This document shows positions 1-5,875 of a DNA stretch of 6,876 nt, piece after piece (positions within the stretch are counted from its first letter, which is position 1; the number at the start of each line of letters is the position of its first letter). The notes beneath the pieces are model-generated. The model made no database searches. It had not been told where the DNA came from and saw only the letters and a list, made by a program, of their open reading frames with translations. Origin of the DNA: Planctomycetaceae bacterium (GTDB taxonomy: Bacteria > Planctomycetota > Planctomycetia > Pirellulales > UBA1268); assembly GCA_947453125.1 (NCBI GenBank), contig CANGGC010000139.1:1-6876 (forward strand), in the 5' to 3' direction. The position numbers and the translations under genes are program-made.

Positions 1-108
1 GTGGTCGGCGTTCTCGGGGAATCCGGCACGATCTGGGTCGTCGACATCGGGAGCCTCCCGGCAGCTGGGAACACCGTAAACGAGGCCGTCGATCCAGGTT
101 CGTTCTGA
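1..108 (+). CDS. C-terminal fragment of an unidentified protein
   Basis: Frame 1 is open from the window edge to a TGA at 106-108, giving 35 residues (ends AVDPGSF). Most codons start with G and roughly three quarters end in G or C, which looks like real coding sequence in this G+C-rich background. The piece contains the hydrophobic stretch GTIWVVDIGS and no motif I recognise, so no function is assigned. The stop lies 14 bases before the amidase start, so the two could be co-transcribed. The main alternative is that this stretch is non-coding or is read on the minus strand, where an ATG at 47-45 opens a frame running off the left edge. The fragment is too short to decide firmly. Confidence 0.42.
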   Translation: MVGVLGESGTIWVVDIGSLPAAGNTVNEAVDPGSF

Positions 109-122
109 TCGACGGCGCGTCC

Positions 123-1649
123 ATGCCCGCGGAGCTTGATCGGATGGACGAGCCGGATCACCGCCGAAGCGTGGCTGGAATCATTGCCGGTGTCGCCGGT
201 GGCACCGTCGATCCTGCGGATGGGGTGGCTGAAGCGATCGACCGGTGTCGCCACACCCATGCCGGTCTCAATGCTCTCGTGCAGTCCCGCAACGCCGAGG
301 CGATCGCGGAGGCGTCCCGGCTCGCCGACTCGCCGTCCGGGCCTCTGGCCGGCGTGCCGGTGAGCGTCAAGGAGTGCTTTGCCGTTAGGGGGCTCGTCAC
401 CACGGTCGGAATCCGTGGCCGGGCATCGGTGCTCGACAGGAATGATGCTGCCATCGTGACGCGCTTGCAGGCCGCCGGAGCGGTCGTCATCGGCAAGGGG
501 AACGTGCCCCAGGCGCTCTACCTCCACGAGACCGACAATCCCGTCTGGGGAAGGACCTTTCACCCGACCGATCCCGAACGGGGCCCGGGAGGGAGCAGTG
601 GCGGGGATGCGGCGCTGGTCGCCGCCGGGTGTGTTCCGCTTGCCATCGGGAATGACCTGGCCGGCAGCGTCCGCCAACCGGCACACGCCTGCGGGATCGT
701 CGGCCTTCTACCGCGCGCGGAAACGCTCGGCGGCGGCGGGGCCTTCGAGACGATGCCACGGCTCGTCGGGCAGCGATCACGGGCCGGTTTGCTCGCGCGG
801 ACGGTCGACGATGCCGAGGCAGGATTCCGTGGGCTGTGTGGGACGCCTGTCGTTGGAGCCCCTCCGGTCGATCGTCTCCGGGTGGGCTGGTGGGACGAAG
901 CCGGCCCTCTGGCCCCCTCCCCGGCGGTCCGCCGGGCTGTCGCCTTGGCGGTCGAACGCCTCGCTGCCTCCGGGGCCACCGTGACGCGACTCGATCCCGA
1001 AGTGGCCGCCGAGGCCGCCTGGGTCCACCTCGGCATCCTTTCGGCGGACGGCGGCGCCGACATCCGCCGGTTGTTCGCCGGGGAGCGACCGATCGACCCG
1101 GTCCGTCGACTCCTAGCCCTGGCGGGGATCCCGGGGTGGGCACGGGGCCTCGTTGCCGGGGCGTGCGTTTGGGGGGGGCGGGCCCTCGAGGCCCGAGCGC
1201 TGCGTCGAACTGGCCCCCGCCGCTCGGCCGCGCGCGACGCTCTCCTCTCGAGCCGGGACCCGATCGACGCCGTCGTGGCTCGTTGGGCGACGGCCCACGA
1301 CTGCATCGTCTGCCCCGTCTCCGCGCTCCCGGCGCTCCGTCACGGCTCGGCGTCGCGCCTCCTCCTGGCTGCGTCTCCCTGTCTGCTCGCGAATCTTCTC
1401 GACCTCGCGGCAGGGGCGGTGCCTGTCACTGAAGTGCGGGGCGACGAGGAGTCGGGGCGGCCCCGGTCGAACGACCCTGTCGAGGTCGCGGCCATCGAGA
1501 CCGATCGCGGCAGCGCCGGATTACCGGTCGCGGTGCAGGTCATCGCGCTCGATCGCCGCCCCGGCACCGCCGAGGCGATCGTACTCGGGGCGATGCGGGC
1601 AATGGCCATGGCGGGCCGCGGCGGCGTCACTTCGCCAATCGTTGGCTGA
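123..1649 (+). CDS. Amidase-signature family hydrolase, FAAH-like
   Basis: A 508-residue serine amidase that probably hydrolyses a carboxylic amide; the substrate cannot be told. The signature is clear: GVPVSVKE carries the base Lys83, GPGGSSGG (154-161) carries the cis-Ser158, and GSVRQPA (181-187) carries the nucleophile Ser182. The spacing of 75 and then 24 residues equals that of Lys142, Ser217 and Ser241 in mammalian fatty acid amide hydrolase, and VSVKECF also resembles that enzyme. The C-terminal GLPVAVQVI (466-474) is another family hallmark. Length is normal for the family. Ala180 replaces the usual first glycine before GS. There is no signal peptide or obvious membrane helix, so it is likely cytoplasmic. 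The ATG at 123 has no clear Shine-Dalgarno; the ATG at 144, with GGAG upstream at 129-132, is an alternative. The frame is also open back to the left edge. It is not a GatA subunit on present evidence: no gatB or gatC is adjacent and the motifs lean to FAAH. The 3' end overlaps the wspF-like gene tail to tail. Confidence 0.9.
   Translation: MPAELDRMDEPDHRRSVAGIIAGVAGGTVDPADGVAEAIDRCRHTHAGLNALVQSRNAEAIAEASRLADSPSGPLAGVPVSVKECFAVRGLVTTVGIRGRASVLDRNDAAIVTRLQAAGAVVIGKGNVPQALYLHETDNPVWGRTFHPTDPERGPGGSSGGDAALVAAGCVPLAIGNDLAGSVRQPAHACGIVGLLPRAETLGGGGAFETMPRLVGQRSRAGLLARTVDDAEAGFRGLCGTPVVGAPPVDRLRVGWWDEAGPLAPSPAVRRAVALAVERLAASGATVTRLDPEVAAEAAWVHLGILSADGGADIRRLFAGERPIDPVRRLLALAGIPGWARGLVAGACVWGGRALEARALRRTGPRRSAARDALLSSRDPIDAVVARWATAHDCIVCPVSALPALRHGSASRLLLAASPCLLANLLDLAAGAVPVTEVRGDEESGRPRSNDPVEVAAIETDRGSAGLPVAVQVIALDRRPGTAEAIVLGAMRAMAMAGRGGVTSPIVG
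1171..1178. repeat. Eight-G homopolymer tract inside the amidase gene
   Basis: Eight consecutive G on the plus strand encode Trp-Gly-Gly in CVWGGRA of the amidase. The reading frame is intact on both sides, so the present length is the functional one. Confidence 0.7.
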
Positions 1650-2631
1650 TCGCCTGGGACATCTTGGCAACCGGAAGCACTTCGCAGGCTGCGTTGAGCT
1701 CGATCGCGGCCTTGGGCATGCTCCAGACCACGCTGCTCGACTGATCCTGGGCGATCGTGTGCCAGCCGCGGGCCCGGAGGGCGAGCAGTCCCTTGGCGCC
1801 GTCGGTCCCCATGCCCGTGAGGAGGATCGCAGTGCCGGCCTGGGGCCAGCATTCGGCCACGCTCCAGAAGAAGACATCGACGCTCGGCCTGAAGAAGAGG
1901 TGTTTCGGTTCCTCGCGGTAGGCGAGGGTCCGATCCTTGTTGAAGACGAGGTGGTCGTTGGTGCCGGCGACGAGCACGTCCCCGGCCAGGGGTTGCTGGC
2001 CCTCCTCTATCACCCGCACCGACCGCCCGGTCCGGTCCCCGAGCCATTTGGCCAGTCCTGGCGCGAAGGCCATGTCGACGTGCTGCACGATCAGCACGGC
2101 AACGTTCCAGTCGACGGGCAATGGTTGGAGGATCTCGGAGATCGCCTTCGGTCCTCCGGTGGAGGCGCCGATGAGGAGCAGTTTGGGCGGGCCGGACGGA
2201 GCAGCCACCCGGCTTGTGCGACGGGCATCGGGGGACGCACCGACCAATTTGCCGATTGTGGCGATCTTGTCGACGAGCGCCTGGGCCCCCTGAACCTCGC
2301 CCGACGGGCCGAGCACCGGGGTGTCGACGGCATCGAGCGCACCGTGGCCCATCGCCTCGTAGACCAGGGAAATATTTCCGCTCACCGTCGCGGTGACCAC
2401 GAGGATCGCGCACGGGGAGGAGAGCATGATCTGCCGGGTGGCCTGAACGCCATCCATGTGCGGCATGAGCAGATCCATGAGGATCAGGTCGGGGCGGTCG
2501 CGCTTGGCTGCCGCCACCGCCTCGACACCGTCGCTGGCCGTCCAGGCGATTTCATGGTCTGTCAGGCCGGTGACAATCCTCCGCAGAGCCTCGCTCGCGG
2601 CCCGCACGTCATTGACGATTCCGATTCGCAC
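1627..2631 (-). CDS. wspF: CheB-type protein-glutamate methylesterase, WspF-like
   Basis: This 334-residue receiver-methylesterase removes methyl groups from chemoreceptor glutamates; in the Wsp system it damps signalling. The N-terminal receiver (about 1-115) opens with MRIGIVND, as I recall for WspF, and has the phospho-acceptor Asp53 in LILMDLLMP. The C-terminal methylesterase domain (about 150-334) keeps the whole catalytic triad: Ser157 in GASTGG, His184 in VQHVD and Asp277 in TGMGTDG. Two receiver features are atypical: Asn7-Asp8 replaces the usual acidic pair, and GALDAVDTP lacks the conserved lysine. I chose the GTG at 2631 because it gives the family N-terminus. A GTG at 2679 adds 16 unconserved residues and overlaps the kinase gene, but remains possible. 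A nine-G run sits four bases before the chosen start. The gene is last in the operon, 31 bases after the wspE-like stop, and its 3' end overlaps the amidase gene. Confidence 0.93.
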   Translation of the reverse strand: MRIGIVNDVRAASEALRRIVTGLTDHEIAWTASDGVEAVAAAKRDRPDLILMDLLMPHMDGVQATRQIMLSSPCAILVVTATVSGNISLVYEAMGHGALDAVDTPVLGPSGEVQGAQALVDKIATIGKLVGASPDARRTSRVAAPSGPPKLLLIGASTGGPKAISEILQPLPVDWNVAVLIVQHVDMAFAPGLAKWLGDRTGRSVRVIEEGQQPLAGDVLVAGTNDHLVFNKDRTLAYREEPKHLFFRPSVDVFFWSVAECWPQAGTAILLTGMGTDGAKGLLALRARGWHTIAQDQSSSVVWSMPKAAIELNAACEVLPVAKMSQAISQRLAK

Positions 2632-2635
2632 ACTG

Positions 2636-2644
2636 CCCCCCCCC
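2636..2644 (-). repeat. Nine-G tract at the wspF-like translation start
   Basis: The plus strand reads nine consecutive C (nine G in the mRNA), ending four bases before the GTG at 2631. No normal AGGAGG-type Shine-Dalgarno is visible in this 31-base gap, so the G run may itself pair loosely with 16S rRNA. If translation instead began at GTG 2679 or TTG 2646, the tract would be coding (Gly-Gly-Gly) and slippage in it would shift the frame. Confidence 0.6.
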
Positions 2645-2662
2645 AAGGTGGCCGCCCGCGGT

Positions 2663-5011
2663 TCACGCGTTCGGTTCACCGATCAGGTCGATGATCGTGG
2701 ATATGAAAGTCTGGTCGTGGAAGCTGGTCTTGGTCAGGTAGCGGTTCGCCCCGGCATCGAGTCCACGGATCCGATCGCTCTCCCGATCCTTGTAGGAGAC
2801 GATCACCACGGGAAGGTCCTTGCGGAGGGGGTCCCCCTTGATGAGAGACACCAAGCCGATCCCGTCGAGCCTGGGCATGTCGACGTCGCTGACCACCAGA
2901 TCGTAGTCGCCACCACGGATTGCATTCCAGCCGTCCATGCCATCCACGGCAACGTCGACATCGAAACCCCGCGAATGGAGCAGTTGACGCTCCAGTTCCC
3001 GGACGGTGACGGAGTCGTCAACAACCAAAACCCGCTTCGTCCGACGGGCCCGACGGACGAGATGCTCGAAGTCGACCCGCGACAATCTCCGCCCCATCAG
3101 CATGTTGTCGATCGAGAGAACGAGATCCTCGACGTCGACGATCAGCACTGGATCGCCGTTTTCCAGGAGCGAGGCGCTGCTGATGTCGGCGACTTTCCCG
3201 AGCCGGCGATCGAGGGGGCGGACTTCGAGATCTCGCTCTCCGAGGAAGGCGTCGACGATCATGCCGAACTGTTGCCCCCGATCGCTGACGACGACGACCG
3301 GCATTGGGGCGGGCGGGCTGGCCCCCGTTCCGGTGCCCAGAATCTGCTCAGCCATCACCAACCCGATCGATTCGTCGTCCCGCCTGAAGAATTGCCGTCC
3401 CTCGACGGTGCGCACGTCGGCATGATCGACGAACTGGATGTTGTCGATCCGCGTCAACGGAAATGCGTAGGGTTCGCCGGCCACCTCGACGAGCAGGGCG
3501 CGGACAACCGACATCGTGATCGGCAGTTGGAGCGTGAATACCGTCTGGCGACCGGCTTGGCTGGAGACCCGGACACCGCCACCGACTGCCTTCGCCATGC
3601 TCTGCACGACGTCGAGCCCGACCCCGCGTCCGGAAATCTCCGTCACCCGCTCCCGGGTGGAGAAGCCGGGCAGGAACATGAACTCCATCACCTCCGATTC
3701 GGTGAGGCGTTCGGCGACGTGTCTGGGGACGAGGTCGCGTTCCACGGCGCGGGCTCGGAGTCGCTCGACATCGATGCCCCGGCCATCGTCGGTGATGAGG
3801 ATCTGCAGCATCCCCGCGCGGTGACGGGCTTCGAGAACGATTTTGCCGGACGGCGGTTTGCCGGCGGCGATCCGTTCGTCGGGGGGCTCGATGCCATGAT
3901 CGATGGCGTTACGAACGAGGTGCGAGAGCGGGGCTTCGAGTTTGTCGAGAATGTCACGATCCACGCCGGTCTGCTCGCCGCGCACCTCGAATCGCACCTG
4001 TCTGTCGAGCGACCGGGCGAGATCGCGGACGAGCCTCGGAAACGCGCGGATTCCGTCCGCGAGTGGCCGCATCCGGCTGACGATCACCTCGTGGTGGAGC
4101 CGGCCTGAGAGGTCCTCGTTGCGTCGGGCAAAACTCTCGAAGTCGTCGACGTGCTTCATGAGCGTCGCCAACGTCGCGTCGGCCCGCGATCGCGCCCGCT
4201 CGACGGCCATTGCCACCGTCGCCGGCAGGGCGACGCCATCGGCTGCCGTCCGATCCTCGAGGGCCGCCAGAGCGTCACAGAGTTCGATCTGGGAGGCCCG
4301 CAATCCGAGGAGTCCGTCGACGAACGGACGGAGTTGCCGGGTCTCCACGAGAGCCTCGCCGGCAAGGCCCACCAACCTGGTCAGGCTGTCCGCCGAAACC
4401 CGCACGACACGGTCGGTCGATTCGAGCGCAGGCTCGGGAGCCGTCGCCACCGGAGGCTCGTCGGGGGAAGCGATCGCGACCGGCGGCTCCTCGTCGCGGG
4501 CTGGCTCCGGGGGCAGGGGCAGAGGAGCCGGCGTGGGGAAACGGCCCGGAATCTCAGGAAGGCGAGCCGGGAACGCGACCTGTGCCGAGGGCACCGGGAG
4601 GAGTTCCTCGGGGAGCGAATGCATCCTTCCCAGGGCCGCGACGAGGGCCATTGCCTTTCCTGGCCAGGGGCCATCCGGCAGCAGTGCATCGTCGGCCCGG
4701 CCGATCGACGCGAGGAAGTCGACGCACGCCAGGAGGACGTCGGCATGCTCAGGGCGGACTTGGATCTCGCCCCGGCCGGCAGCAACGAAACAGTCCTCGA
4801 GGGCATGGGACACCTCGACGGCCGGCTCGACCCCGACGATGCGGGCGGCCCCCTTCAGCGAGTGTGCGGCACGCATCATCGCCTCGATGGTCTGGGCAGA
4901 CTGGTCGAGGCGTTCGATGGCCAGAATCCCCGCCGACAACACGGCGGTCTGCGTGTCGGCCTCGAGCCGGAACAGCTCGAGCATGGAAAAGCCGCTCAGA
5001 TCTTCCGCCAC
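2663..5011 (-). CDS. wspE: Hybrid CheA-type histidine kinase with C-terminal receiver, WspE-like
   Basis: A 782-residue cytoplasmic kinase, the core of the chemosensory array. Domains in order: an Hpt domain (about 6-130) with phospho-acceptor His50 in AAHSLKGAAR; a Pro/Ala/Glu-rich linker (about 135-200) where the P2 domain of classical CheA would be; the dimerisation segment (about 203-300); an ATPase domain with N box HLVRNAIDHG (364-373), G1 box DDGRGID (408-414), F box FLPGFS and G2 box GRGVGLDVV (461-469); a CheW-like coupling domain (about 500-640); and a receiver (659-782) with Asp665, Asp666, phospho-acceptor Asp709, Ser739 and Lys761. All catalytic boxes are intact. The Hpt-kinase-CheW-receiver order without P2, and ELFRLEA near the N-terminus, match WspE. 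The GTG start at 5011 is supported by an AAAGGAG six bases upstream; the ATG at 4984 is a weaker alternative. The gene lies between the wspD-like (42-base gap) and wspF-like genes. By analogy it should phosphorylate a diguanylate cyclase and the CheB-type protein; the actual targets are inferred. Confidence 0.95.
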   Translation of the reverse strand: MAEDLSGFSMLELFRLEADTQTAVLSAGILAIERLDQSAQTIEAMMRAAHSLKGAARIVGVEPAVEVSHALEDCFVAAGRGEIQVRPEHADVLLACVDFLASIGRADDALLPDGPWPGKAMALVAALGRMHSLPEELLPVPSAQVAFPARLPEIPGRFPTPAPLPLPPEPARDEEPPVAIASPDEPPVATAPEPALESTDRVVRVSADSLTRLVGLAGEALVETRQLRPFVDGLLGLRASQIELCDALAALEDRTAADGVALPATVAMAVERARSRADATLATLMKHVDDFESFARRNEDLSGRLHHEVIVSRMRPLADGIRAFPRLVRDLARSLDRQVRFEVRGEQTGVDRDILDKLEAPLSHLVRNAIDHGIEPPDERIAAGKPPSGKIVLEARHRAGMLQILITDDGRGIDVERLRARAVERDLVPRHVAERLTESEVMEFMFLPGFSTRERVTEISGRGVGLDVVQSMAKAVGGGVRVSSQAGRQTVFTLQLPITMSVVRALLVEVAGEPYAFPLTRIDNIQFVDHADVRTVEGRQFFRRDDESIGLVMAEQILGTGTGASPPAPMPVVVVSDRGQQFGMIVDAFLGERDLEVRPLDRRLGKVADISSASLLENGDPVLIVDVEDLVLSIDNMLMGRRLSRVDFEHLVRRARRTKRVLVVDDSVTVRELERQLLHSRGFDVDVAVDGMDGWNAIRGGDYDLVVSDVDMPRLDGIGLVSLIKGDPLRKDLPVVIVSYKDRESDRIRGLDAGANRYLTKTSFHDQTFISTIIDLIGEPNA

Positions 5012-5017
5012 GGCATG

Positions 5018-5024
5018 CTCCTTT
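5018..5024 (-). promoter_or_regulatory. Shine-Dalgarno of the wspE-like gene
   Basis: The minus strand reads AAAGGAG, with six bases between it and the GTG at 5011. This supports the GTG as start over the ATG nine codons in. An ATG at 5016-5014 also follows this site but is out of frame and soon reaches a stop. The whole gap between the wspD-like and wspE-like genes is 42 bases and holds nothing else I can identify. Confidence 0.65.
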
Positions 5025-5053
5025 CTGTCCAGGTCCGGCGAGTCGGGGATGGG

Positions 5054-5875
5054 TCAGGTCGAACGGACCTGGTCGTTAAGGCCGTCGAGAAACCGGGTCT
5101 CGTCGAGGATTCCCACGATCACGCCCTGCCAATCGAACAGCGCCTGGCAGAACCGGGCCCCCGACTGACTGACCGTGGCGGGCACCGCGCGGAGCGTGGC
5201 CTGGCCGACGCGGATGACACCGGCGACCTGCTCAACGGGGAAAACCCAGCGGTCGGGGCCGTGGCGGCCCTGCCTCTCGACGACGAGCAAGCGGCGCAGT
5301 ACCGGATCATCGACACGGATGAGGTCGCCCGTCGCGGCCCTCGGCTCCGCGGCGGCCTCCTCGATCCCCAGCAACCGCTGCGCGGAGACGCACAGCTGCA
5401 GCTGTCCGCGGATGTTCACCAGGCCTTCGAGTACGCCGCCGGTCCGGTGTGGCACGCGATGGCACCGGCGTTCCTTGGTGACCTCGACCAGCGCCGTTGT
5501 CGGCAGGGCAAGCCATTCGTCGGCGAGCCGGAAGACGAGGACGCTGACAACCTCCTGATCGCGGCGGGCACCACGTTCCTCGAGGATCCCCGACCACGAC
5601 TCGAGATAGCCGATCGGCGCCAGCCGATCGAAGAAAGCCCGCGCCGCGTCAGCCATGACAGGGCAGTTGCGACAGTGGATGTAGGTCTCCAGTTCCCGGC
5701 AACTCCGGTCACCGGTAACGCCGATCCGTCGCCAGCAATCCTCCCGGTCGGCCGGCGCGGCGACCGTAGGGAGTTGGGCGTCGATCGGCTCGAGGGAACG
5801 TGGGGTCGGACCACCCGGGCCTGTTGGGGGAGGGGCTGGATGATGCGCTGCATGGACGGAGGACGCGTCGTTCAT
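5054..5875 (-). CDS. wspD: CheW-like coupling protein with N-terminal cysteine motif, WspD-like
   Basis: A 273-residue CheW-family protein that should couple the receptor to the kinase. Residues 1-45 are Pro/Ala-rich and probably flexible. Residues 47-73 carry four cysteines, Cys47, Cys59, Cys68 and Cys71, in CWRRIG, SCREL and HCRNCPV. From memory such a motif marks WspB/WspD-type couplers and is absent from short E. coli CheW. The CheW domain follows (about 108-265): VVSVLVFRLADEWLALP, then LVNIRGQLQLCV, the conserved receptor/kinase-contact strand, and RWVFPVEQVAGV. It has no signal peptide or membrane helix. The ATG at 5875 overlaps the stop of the methyltransferase gene in an ATGA, indicating translational coupling, and has a purine-rich Shine-Dalgarno. 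A WspB homologue is the alternative identity, but position between wspC-like and wspE-like genes favours WspD. Confidence 0.9.
   Translation of the reverse strand: MNDASSVHAAHHPAPPPTGPGGPTPRSLEPIDAQLPTVAAPADREDCWRRIGVTGDRSCRELETYIHCRNCPVMADAARAFFDRLAPIGYLESWSGILEERGARRDQEVVSVLVFRLADEWLALPTTALVEVTKERRCHRVPHRTGGVLEGLVNIRGQLQLCVSAQRLLGIEEAAAEPRAATGDLIRVDDPVLRRLLVVERQGRHGPDRWVFPVEQVAGVIRVGQATLRAVPATVSQSGARFCQALFDWQGVIVGILDETRFLDGLNDQVRST

Noticed and set aside
300..307. GCGATCGC as evidence for a cyanobacterial origin (HIP1)
   Set aside because: Only three copies are present, most CGATCG sites lack the flanking G and C, and nothing else points to cyanobacteria. It is kept only as a composition observation.
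560..1306. 248-codon minus-strand open frame inside the amidase
   Set aside because: It has Arg/Ala/Pro-rich, motif-free composition and sits opposite a clear amidase with correct catalytic spacing.
1153..2694. 513-codon plus-strand open frame over the amidase end and the CheB-type gene
   Set aside because: Its first part is an out-of-frame reading of the amidase and its second part is antisense to the methylesterase; both real genes have conserved active sites.
2456..4108. 550-codon plus-strand open frame opposite the kinase gene
   Set aside because: It lies wholly antisense to a kinase gene with every catalytic box intact and has no recognisable domain. Long antisense frames are expected in G+C-rich coding DNA.
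5014..5016. ATG just after the wspE Shine-Dalgarno as a start codon
   Set aside because: It is out of frame with the kinase and meets a stop after a few codons; the GTG at 5011 opens the conserved protein.
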